Assembly (NCBI GenBank): GCA_025618425.1
Contig: CM046842.1
Location: 29,935,581-29,999,580 of the forward strand
Source: Heliocidaris tuberculata
Lineage: Eukaryota; Echinodermata; Echinoidea; Camarodonta; Echinometridae
Direction: 5' to 3'
DNA length: 64,000 nt
Of the stretch, positions 20,171 through 50,971 are shown piece after piece. A model generated the notes under the pieces. The model worked only from the letters and a program-made list of their open reading frames with translations, was not told where the DNA came from and ran no database searches. Within the stretch, counting starts at the first letter, position 1. Each line of letters begins with the position of its first letter. Position numbers and translations under genes: made by a program.

Positions 20171-22586
20171 TAGCTAGAGCTAGTTATGAAAGGATGTGCA
20201 CGCGGACATTGAAAGTTGGACTTCGCTCCAAGTAATTCTTCTGAAGTTGAGGAAAAGGTACACCAGGAACAAGCAGAAGTACTAGTAAGTAGTTCTGGGA
20301 AATTAGATTAGCCCCGTATTTTTCAAAAAGGGATTTTGCCCAGTTAAAAGCTTTTTTGCCTGTGTTTGTGTGGACGTATTTTCAAATTAACCACAGACAG
20401 ACAGAAATGATCTGTTCGGTCCCACTCGTGTGGTTCTATGTTACTGTTAATGTTACGTTGCAATGTCAGTGTGAATGTTCAATGTTGTGTTTGTCTTCAT
20501 GAAATTATTGATTTTGCTTGCTTTAATAATGGACCCTAATGTATAAGATCTAATCAGAGAGATGTGAGTTTTAGTTAAACTCACATCTTCCTGATCTAGC
20601 ATGTCTAGATCTATTCTAATGTCTAGTGAACACGATGAAAGAAAGAGAGAAAGATCGGCCACTCGATTTTTCTACGTGCACTCATGGGCCCTTGCCTATT
20701 TGGGACTGTGTCCAACATTCACTGTTGCAGCAGTCAAAAACAGACAACAAAATTGCTCTAAGCAAGATTTAATTTTCTTAAATTTGCTAGATTACCTGAT
20801 TCATGGACTCTTCCACTCGTACTGTGCCACAAATTAGGGGATTCAGAATTGAAAGTGAAATTTTAAATAATTATTTTCCTCTCCTGTATGAATGATCTAG
20901 CATGGAAAAGGGCCTGCTGATACACACAATAGCTATTGAAGCCTATTCACCCATAAAAGAGCTAGTCTGAGTACAAGGTTATCTTCAGATAAGCTTGTAC
21001 ATGTATAAGTGAAGATCGGCAGAATGAATTGAATTTTGAAACTGAAATTAATTCAGGTGAACAGTTAACTGCAAGAAATAATTAAGGAGAGACATTACTT
21101 GAGAAATGGAATGGAGAACTAAAAGACACTACCTTGACTAAGGTTGTGAATGAGAATGTAGAAATAGAGAAGGGAAAATGTCTATATAGAACTTCTAAGG
21201 ACAAAACAGAGGGTAGAATGTGAAAGAAAAAAAAGTATAAATTGAAGGGAAATGATAAGAATATGAATTAGAAATCGAATAAGAAAAAAAATAACAGGAT
21301 ATAAATTGTATAAAAAGGGAGGAAAAAGAGAAGGATGGAATGAAGTACCAGGAAAAGATAATGTATGGTGGTCCGAACACTTTTCAGAAAATCAACGATA
21401 GAAAATAAAATATCAAACGAATATCTGTCAAACTTACATAATGAATGCTCAAAGTCCTACAGAAAAAGAAGTTGATGGAATTTTAAAAAGAAAACCTAGA
21501 TTTAATACGATATTCCCTTCCGAGTGAACCCCTTCCCAACGACGCGGCGTTTTGGTCCCTTGAAAAAGGTACTGCATTTCCCAACGTGTGAAACCTATGG
21601 GAAAAAGACACACCTTTGTTTCAATAGTGTGGTTTTCATACGCGTAATCCCGAGCGTATGAAAACCCATTTTAGGTGCTTAACTGTACACGTTCGGTAAT
21701 ACAATCTGTTTGGAATTACAATCCTTGACTATAACACTTCACAAATTCACACTGAGACACCCCACAATCAATTATAAATGAAACAAAAATAATCAGCTAG
21801 TGAGAGCACCAAATCAATATCAGAAGAACCTGAATTAAGTGTAGTAAACAGAAGTACTCAAAATAAAGATGTTGACAGGAAGAAGTCCAGAAGTGCTCTG
21901 ATTTATTGACCTGCACAGCTAGCAGACCTCCCTTTCCATGCTTTTACAATTCAAATAGTCATGCAAATGAAATATCAAGTAACCAATAAAAGTAAGAGAA
22001 TGGAAGAATCCAGAAAGTAGAAAGACCAAAGATGAAAGTTAACCAATGAGGATGATATGGGTTGAATGTTCTGAATAACAATGAAGGGTGAACAAAAGAT
22101 TCATGAGCTGGGTTGAGATGATGAAAAGAAAATGGAAATGATATAGAGTATGGAACATCTGTATGTGAAAGGAAAACAATTTAATAAATGGGATTATTGG
22201 AACAACAAATTTAACCTCTTACAATGATAAATGATGCTTGAAGGAGAAATAATTTGAATAGGTTATGAGCTGAGAGCCTGAGAGGGGAGAAGGTAACAAA
22301 TACAATGATGGAGCGTTGAAGAGGGTTAAAAATAATGAGAACATGATCGTCCCATAATATATTCTAAGGACTATTATGAATCTTACTACTCTTTGGAGCC
22401 TATAACTCACAAGCGTAACTTTCTCCTTAGGCTCCTCCATATTTCACTTTTCTTTTTTAGCACAGTCTTTTCAATTAATACTGCATGCAAACATATCTAG
22501 ATATGAGGTACTCAGTACCTTCTTTTATTTTCTCTGACAATAGATTTCATATTCGTTTCTACCATTTATCTCGTTTGTACTATTTA

Positions 22587-22763
22587 CAGTGGAAACTCAG
22601 TATAACGAGGTCCTTGGGACCATCAAAATTACCTTGTTATAGCAGGAATCTCGTTATATCACATTAAAAAACAATAGAATATAAAGAGCTGGGACCGGAA
22701 TATTACCTTGTTATATCAGGAATATTGTTATATCAGATCTCTTTATACTGAGTTTCCACTGTA
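22587..22763. repeat. MITE family B copy
   Basis: CAGTGGAAACTCAGTATAAC at the left and TTATACTGAGTTTCCACTG at the right, TA-rich flanks; 177 bp and the best preserved copy in the window. Confidence 0.85.
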
Positions 22764-23090
22764 TATTGTTTGTACCATCTGTATTGTGAAAACTTGTTAA
22801 ATGTGAAATACGAAACAATAAACTGAAACTGCCGCACAAAGATACACGAGTGTTTTTCCCCACCCAGGCACAGATGATGCCAAATAAAGTAATAATAACA
22901 GTTTTTGTACAGGAGAAGAAAAAAAAAGGATCCATTAGAGGAGGCAGATCTGAAGGAGTCAGAGAAAAATATGTTCCTGAATAGCTTCTAATCATGCTTT
23001 CTACTTCCCAAGTGATATGACAGTGAGACGTGCGTGAATATGTACTCTGGTGTGATAGTTGCATACATGTATGCAACAACAGCACAAGAG

Positions 23091-23514
23091 TTAATCCTTT
23101 CGAGACATTTGACGACATTTTGTGGTTTGACTCAATAACTTTTGATTCAGAGCTCTACAAAGTATACCAGATGCATGAATAGAAAGAGCAAAAATTTCTG
23201 CGCAGACAAACTATGTCCATTTTTGTTGCATGACCATATTGCGTTTGATGCCAGGAATTTTAAAAAGGAGAATAAGCTTTAAAATCTTTAAATTGGCAAC
23301 ACATTGAGAGGTTCATAATCACTGTTTTTTTTTAATCAAAATTGGCAAATTTTTCAACTTTTCAACAAAATTCCTAACCATGTATATTGTTTTCAAAGAC
23401 ATTAAACACCTTGTAACCATGTAGCTCTCAAAGAAAAAACATTATTGTTGCCAATTTGAAGAACAAATTGTGATCAATTTAGCCCTTGAATAATTCCTGT
23501 CCTGAAAGGGTTAA
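23091..23514. repeat. MITE family F copy (TTAACCCTTTC ends)
   Basis: Bounded by TTAATCCTTTCGAGACA and TGTCCTGAAAGGGTTAA. TTAA at each edge and the CCCTTTC start are like piggyBac-type termini. Internal words AATTGGCAACACATTGAGAG and GTTGCCAATTTGAAGAACAA are inverted. A full sister copy is at 54892-55307. It ends 45 bp before the MRPS21 start codon. Confidence 0.8.
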
Positions 23515-23558
23515 TCAGAATTTGTTTTCTCATACTCCCTGTCTAGCACTCACCAAAG

Positions 23559-23641
23559 ATGAGTCGCCATCTGAGGTTCGTAGCGAGGACCGTATTTGTG
23601 AAAGGAGGTGATGTTGACGGGGCGTACAGAACCTTGAACAA
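23559..23641 (+). CDS. MRPS21: MRPS21 exon 1
   Basis: ATG plus 26 codons and 2 bases; phase 2 out at AACAA|GTAAGT. Confidence 0.93.
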
Positions 23642-24356
23642 GTAAGTAGCAACACCGTACAATAGTTATGAAAGGGGAGCTGACATTTGCTAATGCGACA
23701 TTTGCTCCACAGTCCAAAGGTCTAAGGTCAAGGTCATGATTTGGTTTTTTGTTCGAGACAATGTGAAGATTAGAGTTAGGGTTAGGTTTAGGTTTAGACT
23801 TAGGATAAGCATGGCAAAGTTAGACCGGAGCAATTGTCGCAGAAGCAAATATCATACATCCTTATGAAATTGTAACAAATTTGTTTGTCATGACTGTGTG
23901 CAACTGTATGTAATATTCTGTTAGTCACATGAAGTGCAAGCACCAAAACTTTAAATAAAAAATAGCCTTGTCAGTATGTTTTAGCAACATTTGTTGTTTT
24001 TTTTTTTTCCGTTCTTCTTCTATTGCTTTTCCTTTATTCCTCTGAACACCACATATGTGGGTTCTTTTGACAAAAGAATATATCAACAGCATTATTTTTT
24101 TTAAGAAGGCTACTAGAATGGTTTACTGAAAGCTTCCATCATTCATCTCTTTCAGTTTTTATTATATTTTCTCTGCAGCTCTCTGAACAGAGATGGCGTC
24201 ATTGAGAGCGTGAGGAGAAAGCGCTACTTTGAGAAACCCTTCCAGGAACGACGGAGGAAAGAATACGAGAACATGAAGAAGATTTATAACCAGGAGATGG
24301 GTAGGAGGATACAATTTATCATGAGGAAGAACAGAACGGAACCATGGCCAGTGTAA
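23559..24356 (+). CDS. MRPS21: MRPS21, mitochondrial small-subunit ribosomal protein bS21m, complete, 2 exons
   Basis: Exons 23559-23641 and 24179-24356 join to 86 residues (human 87). The protein begins [20 protein letters not shown], continues AYRTLN and after the intron [20 protein letters not shown], ending [13 protein letters not shown]. This matches MRPS21 along its whole length: HLKFxARTVxV, AYRTLN, DGxIE, RRxYxEKP, RxxYE, RxIxFxMRKNRxxPW. bS21 is a small, very basic protein that binds the small-subunit rRNA; bS21m does so in the mitochondrial ribosome. Donor ACAA|GTAAGT and acceptor TCTCTGCAG|CT. The start follows TCTAGCACTCACCAAAG, with A at -3. An AATAAA lies 379 bp after the stop. 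Confidence 0.95.
23683..23856. repeat. Repeat with inverted ends and degenerate TTAGGG-like core
   Basis: Left TGACATTTGCTAATGCGACA and right GTCGCAGAAGCAAATATCA are inverted partners. The centre reads AGAGTTAGGGTTAGGTTTAG, a degenerate telomere-like run. Related sequence occurs at 40580-40790 and 50860-50970. It lies in the single MRPS21 intron. Confidence 0.65.
24179..24356 (+). CDS. MRPS21: MRPS21 exon 2
   Basis: Completes Asn, then [20 protein letters not shown] to the TAA at 24354-24356. Acceptor has a long T-rich tract. Confidence 0.95.
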
Positions 24357-24734
24357 ACTACCCCTTGTTTATCCTTATGTACCTGTTTTCACCACTATAG
24401 TGGGATGAACAGAGATGGCAGGGTGGAAATGACCCTTCGCTCATCCTTATGTACCCGTTTTCATCATTGGATACCATCAAAGAACAATGTCTGTGCAAAG
24501 AACTCCATTGGCAGAATGAAGGTCCTGTTTTCACTTGTGACAGAACGTTATGAATAGAGACAGTATTGTGTCTGTTAACCCATTGATAGGACGGTGTTCA
24601 TGTTCCGATCTTTACAGCCCATAGAACATTTTTTGTGGAATCAGCTCCATATTGATGGAGTGTACATGATGTTTTGCGCTACTGTTCACCATATCCACCA
24701 TAGTTATCTAACAGATATTATGTTTTAGAAAAAT

Positions 24735-24740
24735 AATAAA
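24735..24740 (+). terminator. Likely MRPS21 poly(A) signal AATAAA
   Basis: AATAATAAAAATAC lies 379 bp after the stop codon, the first AATAAA downstream on this strand. Confidence 0.5.
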
Positions 24741-24884
24741 AATACAAAAGTATTATTTTTCTGCAGTATTCTCATGTCATAGTGTGATAGAAAAAGGGAG
24801 AGTTTTAAGCTGACATATATTTCTTAGATAACTTTTGGAATAATAACAAGCGGTTGAAAAATGTCAACAGCGTTGCAGGATTAT

Positions 24885-25052
24885 GATAACAAATGAGTTT
24901 ATTGTAAAACAAGAAATTTTTGCATCCATGGATCCATGGATAATTCAAGCACAACATGGATTTTTGAACTTCACAAAAGCTTCTTGCCGCAAAAAAGGGC
25001 CGTCATTAAACAATTCACAAAATTTTCTTGTTTCACAATACATCAAGAATGA
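24885..25052. repeat. Degenerate MITE family H copy
   Basis: Words AACAAGAAATTTTTGCATCC, CTTCTTGCCGCAAAAAAGGG and CCGTCATTAAACAATTCAC match the better copies at 28586-28779 and 29927-30116. Ends not clear. Confidence 0.45.
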
Positions 25053-25259
25053 ATTACCCTCTTGTAGGATTGGCAATGTAAAGTGTTGTTTATGTGGACT
25101 ATTTATGAAATGATTCATAATTACGAAGTAAATTCATATGCATAAATTTATTATGAGTAGACTTTAGTTTTGTTTTTGTATCGAGTGCTAATATAACAGA
25201 GAGAATGTGAGATGCTTTGTATATATAGGGCCTGAGTAATAAGAGGAGAGAGTCGGACA

Positions 25260-25975
25260 GAGATGGAGAGAGAGAGAGAGAGAGAGGAGATTGGATATAA
25301 AAGATATAGAAAGAGAAATAAGAGGGAACTTTGTAACACAAGTTCTGAAAGAGGGAGAGAGAGAGGAGGGGAAAAGGAATGAATTATATGAGAATCAGAG
25401 AAAGGGGAGATGGGGAAAGAGAGAAGGGGAAAGGAAAAGAGAAAAAACGAGAGGAGAGGTGATAATCAATGTTTTACATTTATGATAAATATTGACGAAA
25501 TGGTATTCCATAATGGATCCAAGATGTGATGAAATTACTCCTGTGAGTTTTAATCTATGCTTGTCAGTCATTCATCTTTTTTGCTCCTTTTCTGTCTTCT
25601 CTCCCCCCCCCCCCCCGCCTGTCTCTCCCACCCCCTCCCCCCTCTGTCTCTTCAGCCCGTCTCATACAAGGCATCATATCGTTTGCATCATTTACGTGCA
25701 CCAATCGAGCGTGTGAACGCAATTAAGGCAATTTGTAATGTTCATTTTCCAGTCAGTTTTGAATTGATCTCAGTCTTTCATGACGCGCAAAAGACAGTGC
25801 GGTCTGAACGTCGGCAAATGACCCCTTGTGTGAGCCAGACTTAAGAACTCGTTCTGCCCTTCCCTTCCTCCTTCCCTTTCCCTCTCCCCTCTCTCTCTCT
25901 GTCTCTCTCCCCTCTCTCTCTCTCTGTCTCTCTCCCCTCTCTCTCTCTCTGTCTGTCTCTCTCTCTCTCTCTGCA
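25260..25975. repeat. Low-complexity GA / CT and poly-C tracts
   Basis: (GA)n at 25265-25287, purine-rich sequence to 25460, a C run at 25603-25617, and a CT-rich block with CTCTCTCTGTCTCTCTCCCC units at 25870-25975. ORFs here are repeat artefacts. Confidence 0.8.
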
Positions 25976-25997
25976 AGCATTCATGAACCAAATTGTT

Positions 25998-26586
25998 AAA
26001 GGGAAATCCAACCTTAATAGCAAGTTGCTTTGAAAGAAAGAGGAAAAATCAGAGAAGCAGATTGGTGAAAGTTTGAACGAAATCGGACAAGCAATAAGAA
26101 AGTTATGAATTTTTGAAAGTTGTAATCACTATACATATGGGAATTTCAAATTGGCCGAATAGGTAATGTCACTGTGATGTAGCTGTGGACAACTCCCCCA
26201 TTCGCTCCAACACACGAAATGACTAAAATGTCACTTTTTTTCAAAATGTATTACTCAGTAGGATCTTTTTTTTTCATGAGGACCTATAACAATATGCTAT
26301 CTCCAATATATTCTGAGTACTGCCCCGAGGGTAAAAGCACCTTGAAGAAAACCGCAAATTAATGATATTTTTGTGTACGACAAATGGGAGAGTTGTCCAC
26401 AAAAATGTCACAATCGAATCACCAAATTGCCAATTTGAGATTTGCATAGATGTAGTGATCTCATTTTTCAAACATCCATAACTCTCTTATTCCTTGTCCG
26501 ATTTCTTTCAAACTTTCACCATCCTGTTTTTCTTATTTCTCTGCTTTCACACAACTCATCTCATTACCAAGGTTGGATTGCCCTTT
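25998..26586. repeat. MITE family E copy (AAAGGGAAATCCAACCTT), ~590 bp foldback
   Basis: Left AAAGGGAAATCCAACCTTAA and right CCAAGGTTGGATTGCCCTTT are inverted, with TTAA at each edge. The arms carry inverted ATTTCGTTCAAACTTTCACC-type words around a centre near 26290. A second copy is nested in another element at 51463-52050. Confidence 0.85.
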
Positions 26587-27589
26587 AATCTCACAAAAAG
26601 TACGAACTTAAGAATTCAGCACAAAAAACAAAGAATATCGCCATGGGATCCAGCTTTTCCACATTCATTTATTTTTTTTCTCTAAAAACAAAATCACTCT
26701 TGAATAAGTTTATAGGCAAAAACACACCACAACATGGGACAAACCACAAAATTGAAGAATATTTTGTTTTTTTACAGACTTAAAAGATAATTGTATGCCA
26801 AGTGAATGGAAACAAATATTTCTTTGTTATATTCCAGATCAAATCAATTAGTTTTGGTATATTCAATTCTACTTCTACAGACACGGCACAGGAATGCACA
26901 AATAGAACTATTTTCTCTCTAAATTTGGGCAGGGAATGCAATTACATGTACTTTTTCATGTATAAATAACCAACTTCTGTTATACATACACATGACATAC
27001 AACAGAGCCTAAGGCATGCATTTCTGGATCGTGTAGCACTGTAGTACCAGTTTGCCTATAAATACACTTCAAATATTACAAGACACATGTATTTATCATC
27101 AGGTATTTTTACAAGCATGATTCATTCATAAATACTACAATATGCTTTCAGCCACAAAAGAAAATGTTAATGCATGATTTTTCTTTCATATGGAAATTTC
27201 ATCTCCAACAATTTTAAGGAACATGATTTAGAAAAGGACTAGAATTTCATGGAGAAATGGCCAGTTGAAATGATCCCCACGTGTTTCCCGAGTTGGTCGA
27301 AAAATCCAGATCAGATGCTTCAGTCTTCATGACATACATGTCAGAGCTCATATGAAATGTGCAATTCAGAATGAACATGTCTTTTAACCCGTTGACGACT
27401 GAATTTCTATATTTCCTAGTGTTAATACACAGACCGCCCAGTTCTCGTAGGCAATAGGTCAACTATGATAATTTGTAATCTGGATCTCAAGGTTTGGAAG
27501 TCAATTTTGGTAGTGACATTACATAAAATTGTCCAGGTTCAACCAACCTACAGGTTGTACATCAAGCCTTTAGCCTCTCATAGGAGGGA

Positions 27590-27830
27590 ATTTTCTATTC
27601 ATGAAATGAGAATAGGCTTTAAAATCCTTAAATTGGCAACACATTTGGAGGTTCAAAATCGTCGTTTTTTTAATCCAAAATGGAAGTTTTGTCAACTTTT
27701 CAACAAAGTTCTTAACCATATAGTTCTCAGAGATATTACATTTTATTAAAACCATGTAACATCAAAAGAAAAACATTATTGTTGCCAATTTGAAGAGCAA
27801 AATGTAATTAATTTAGCCCGTGTACTAAGG
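27590..27830. repeat. MITE family F fragment
   Basis: AATAGGCTTTAAAATCCTTA, AATTGGCAACACATTTGGAG and GTTGCCAATTTGAAGAGCAA match the interior of 23091-23514; the terminal TTAACCC ends are eroded. Confidence 0.6.
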
Positions 27831-28585
27831 TTATCACAGATTTGACATCCAGTGTTTGCCCGACATGGAATACTCTTCGCCAGCCCCTCCACAATATATT
27901 TTTGCTCAAATGCTGTTTCTTTTTTTTCGTTAGGCAGTCACAGATCCATTTCACTAAAAGAACATTGCGCAACGGACACATCTAATGTATATACACATAG
28001 AAGGAGAAAAAGTGAGAAAGAGAGAGAGAGGAATAGCGAGAAAGAATGAGAATTTAAGTAGTTCGACAAGGCATGGTGATCTATATACAACATCAATTTC
28101 TATATTATAGTGTTTCGATTTCTCAGAGTGATTTTGCAAACATTGAAAGCGGCTTACAGTTAACATATTATCATACATTTACATGTAGCTCTACGACAAA
28201 TTTCCTCTGCATATTAATTTTTCCTGCAATTTCACCTTCCATTTCATAATGCTCCCTTTTTTACATTAAAACTTTTTTTCTGCACACAACCACCGACTCC
28301 AAGATATTTATATAGGACAGCTGCGCCAAAGGAAGTTACATATGAATAGTCCAGTGCATATACGATACTACATGTATATGTAGTACATGTAATAACGCGA
28401 CCTCTTCGCCTTGATGGCGCAACTTTGTTATTAATGCACTCTCTTTTCAGACAAACCTTGCAACAATGTAATGCATATTGTTTATCTCAGTTACAAAGAA
28501 GCTTATCTGCATAGATATGAGAAAGCTTTGCATTTCAATTCTGTATGCATACGTGGCAATCAACACATATACCCACTACTGAATC

Positions 28586-28779
28586 TACTGTACACCCGAA
28601 AACCTTCACGTGCATGAAACTTTCGCGAGTGGTCAAAATCTGCGAAATTTTCTTGCCATGCAATAACCGAATCTCAAAAAGGAATATTCGCAATACACGA
28701 AAGTTTCTTGCCGTGAAAACGGCCGTCATAAACAATCCACGAAAGTTCCACGTCGTGAAAGTTTCTACGTTTACAGTAG
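28586..28779. repeat. MITE family H copy
   Basis: TACTGTACACCCGAAAACC at the left and GTTTCTACGTTTACAGTA at the right. The interior carries inverted TGAAACTTTCGCGA and GTGAAAGTTTC words. Confidence 0.65.
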
Positions 28780-29926
28780 ATAGCCCTTCGCTTGTAAAAT
28801 CCACATTTCACATGCCCAATAAATGACCTTTCAATGCAGGTTTGGCTATAGGGGGCGCACTTCACAGAGGAATCGCACACATGATCTATAATCTTTTGGC
28901 AGTCGCTCATGCAGAAGCAGAAACGATTCTATCGCTCAAACAAAACATCACCGGGAAGAACATACATTAATGGAACATGATTTTAAATTCGCCAAATACT
29001 GTTTTTCATTTTTCAGTATAAAAAAATGATCTAACTACTGAATTACGATGCTAGTACTATCTAGTTACTCTAACCACTGAATTGGAATAGTAATCAAAAC
29101 AAACGTAAAACAAAACTTTGTTATATAATAGCATTTGATGTCAAATTATCTACAAACCAAAATAGACCTATTTCAATCGACGTAAATAGGAAATAAAATT
29201 CTTCACATTTTTGAAAAAAAATCAGACATACAAGTACAATCTCTATGAAAGATTTATAGTAGACATGATCGATTTCATATAGAAAGGTTATGATTTTAAG
29301 TACTAATAATATAACACCCAAAACACCTAATATTTCCCCTATATATATGGCTGCTATTTCTACTGATCATAATGCTAAACATTCATTTTCAACTCATACT
29401 TTTCTTTAGAAAGAAGCAAATGATATTCATCTACCTGTACTATAAACTGATCATAAATGAAAGCTACGGAACCCAAAAGTAAAACAACTGCACGGCTCAT
29501 AGTAAAAAAAGTAGCAGAAGTAGTAAAGACAACTGCTACAAATCTACTAGCCACTTTTCCAGGGCAACTTTAACATACATATGCCAATGGGCAAGCTAAT
29601 TAAAGTACACTTGCCCAATTGAGCACGCTTATCATTTCAATATGTAGGTAGTTTAGTTTAATCTGGGCAAGTATAGTGAAGCGAGGGCAAGTACCAGAAT
29701 TACATGTACCTATATGTCGTTACCCCAAGTGAGCAAGTATTAAGATTATTGTGTGACATCCGCAAACGCCACAGAAATTTGAGCATGTTCTTGATTAGAC
29801 CAAGAAGTCATTCTTGATTTGTACATTAATGTATTTGTACAATTTTTAATAAAACTCTCATGCATGCCACTGAGCACAGTTGCAGTAGCTTCAAATTTCA
29901 TCAAAGTTTTAAATTTTCATATAACG

Positions 29927-30116
29927 ACAGTAAAACCAGAAATTTTCACAAGCATGAAACTTTGGCAAATTTTGCAAATGATTAAGATTCACAAAACTCT
30001 TGTGTCCCTCAATATTTTAATCGCAACTGGCAAAACATGAAATTTTTGCTACTTGTGAAAATCACGAAATCAGCCCTCATTAACAATTCCCGAAAGCTTC
30101 TGGTATTACAGTGTAA
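29927..30116. repeat. MITE family H copy
   Basis: ACAGTAAAACCAGAAATTTT at the left and GAAAGCTTCTGGTATTACAG at the right; same layout as 28586-28779 and 41594-41780. Confidence 0.65.
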
Positions 30117-31050
30117 ATGAAACGTGAACGGAATGACCATGAAGAGTAAATCGAAAGCTCTGTAGATGAATAGCACTCGTTCATTTATCCTTTAAAAACA
30201 AGAAATAAAAAGACTTCAATTTGACATCTTTAGTTCGTATTTCTAAAAGTACACTGACACTATTTGATGCCTGTGTACCTACGTATTTCAGCAGTGTTGC
30301 TATCCACGCACAATTTGTTCCGAAAAAGGCCTTCATCTAATAACGAAGAGCAGCTTCCCTTTATTCCTTTCAGAAAATTTTCATGTTTGCCAGACAATAC
30401 TTAACATACACTTAACAGCAGTTTTCCCCCCACATTTTTCACGACCCTTTTCCGATGCTTGTCTTTCATCAAATCATGCACCAATCCAACAAATGAACCA
30501 CCTGTGACCTTCGTTTTAGTTTGAACGATAATTTTTCTAATTTCAGAATATTTTCAAAAGGGCAGTACGTTACTGTTGACCCAACATTGCTTTAAAACCA
30601 CTTTGTTAGACACAACATATTTCCATATTTCATCCACATTCAAACAGCAGCTAATTCATGAAATCAACTTAAATACATTATCATTTGAATAATATCTTTG
30701 AATCCATTCCCATTTCCATGCAATTTTCTTCCACAGGCAGTGCACACAGTATTTTTGCACAACTTTTAATAACTTCCTTCTCCCAATTTCTATTTACAAG
30801 AGCATTCCTTTATTACATGTTATACCACACTGTGCATCCTTCCTCCCAACTACCCCTTATCGTAGCTTCGGTCACGAAAAAATGCCCAGATATATATACG
30901 ACAATTTACAGAAAAGGAAAAAGATAAGAACACACATAACATCTAGGCATAATAAATCCATTAATACATCTTTTTTTGCTACAATTTAACTATGCATAAT
31001 GGGCATGTCTCTAAGATACCAGGGCGTAGCACTAAAATACCAGCAGGGGC

Positions 31051-49696
<18,646 letters not shown>

Positions 49697-50214
49697 CTGA
49701 ACACAAAAATAAAACAAGAATATAGTTAATCTCCAGGAACAAAAATACAGCTAAGCAATTTGAACTACAAGGAGTATAAATTTGATCTAAAGGAGAAAAA
49801 TACAGCTACAATGTACTCGAAAGAACAGAAATACAGTTTATCTTGAAAACATGAACAAACTTTGTGTCAAGATCAGGAAAAAAAAGTTGATCATAAGGTC
49901 AGGAATAAGGTCAAATTTGAGAGTAAGAATAAAGTAATTCTCGATAAATAGACAATTCTGAGCTGTCTAAACAGAAATAAAACAAGAATAATTAAAGTAC
50001 ACTGTAAAATAAAAGAAAGTTGTCAACTAGAGAATCTATCTTTTAAAACAAAATTCACTATACAATGAACATTCATGCCACATCAATTAACATCATTTAA
50101 GGAAGAAGGAACATGCAATAAATAGCTAACAAGAGACTGATAACTATGATTCTAAGAAAAGATAGAAATCGTCATATTCATATGATAATATGCTATACAT
50201 GTACATCTCTTTCT

Positions 50215-50290
50215 ACCCCTCCCCCCCCCCCCCCGTTTTCATGTCATATTGTTATTCCTCTCCTAGCCCCCCCCCCCCGCTCTCTCTCAA

Positions 50291-50323
<33 letters not shown>

Positions 50324-50575
50324 CACACACACACATTCTCTCTCTGTCCCACAGTCTCCTTCCTTCCCTTCTTCTCCCCCCCCCTCTCCTTCTCTCTCCA
50401 CCCATCACAAACATATACATTTTCCATGGAAGCACAATACATACAGCAGTAAGAAATTGTTCAACGACCGACATCCCCATCTCCCCTTCCCACCCACATT
50501 GCATCCCACACATAACTCAAATAGCCTTGCTCTCCCCCTCCCCCTCTCCCCCTCTCTCTCTCTCTCTCTCCCTCG
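50215..50575. repeat. Poly-C, (CA)n and CT-rich tracts
   Basis: C runs at 50219-50234 and 50267-50278, (CA)n at 50288-50335, CT-rich sequence to 50575. Confidence 0.85.
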
Positions 50576-50859
50576 ACCCATCTAACATTAAATACATTTT
50601 CCACGGAAGAAGAAAATAAAAAAACAAACATTCACATATATTCTTCTAGGTCGATCATAGCAATCACTCAACGGCTGACATCCCCTACCCATCTCACCTT
50701 CCCACACTCATCACATCCCAGACATAGCTCACATAGCCACGCTAGGTCTACCATGGACAATATTGATTTCATAAAAAGCAAACACACATTGTTTTAATGA
50801 CAGATACAACAGTCAATGTCATATATGAAGTTACAGAGCTCCAACATACATGCTCTGGT

Positions 50860-50970
50860 GACAACTTCTCCAGGCTTTATTTTGTCAAAGATATAGGGTT
50901 AGGGTTAGGATTTCGATTGGGTTTAGGCTAGGTACTTAGGTTTAGGGTTAAGGTTAGATGTAGGTATGGT
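50860..50970. repeat. Degenerate TTAGGG-like repeat, inverted to 40580-40790
   Basis: ATATAGGGTTAGGGTTAGGA followed by looser TTTAGG units; CCAGGCTTTATTTTGTCAAA matches the edge of the 40580-40790 repeat on the other strand. Confidence 0.6.
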
Positions 50971-50971
50971 T

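Larger units (their letters stand above)
18708..23558. other. Head-to-head intergenic region between TYSND1 and MRPS21
   Basis: No coding exon recognised. A 3' splice-like CTCCTAG just above the TYSND1 ATG and a TCTAG just before the MRPS21 ATG suggest each gene may have an upstream non-coding exon. It contains four 15-base repeats (18914-19345), a GC-rich island (20071-20170) and two MITEs. The promoters of both genes must lie here or overlap it. The stretch 20180-22580 is AT-rich with no structure I can name. Confidence 0.6.
26587..31050. other. Non-coding stretch, possibly long CRMP/DHP 3' UTR
   Basis: AT-rich, few repeats, no recognisable coding exon. It lies just after the CRMP/DHP stop on the - strand; this gene family often has multi-kilobase 3' UTRs. 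- strand AATAAA motifs occur near 30808, 30358 and 26669. It holds a partial family F MITE and two family H MITEs. Confidence 0.35.

Noticed and set aside
19890..20177. 95-codon ORF running into the GC island (Arg/Ala/Pro-rich end)
   Set aside because: The tail merely reflects GC composition; no conserved domain or splice support.
25753..26023. Arg/Glu-rich - strand ORFs
   Set aside because: Readings of CT-rich low-complexity repeats.
28545..28826. 93-codon ORF on the + strand
   Set aside because: It lies across a family H MITE and has no recognisable protein features.
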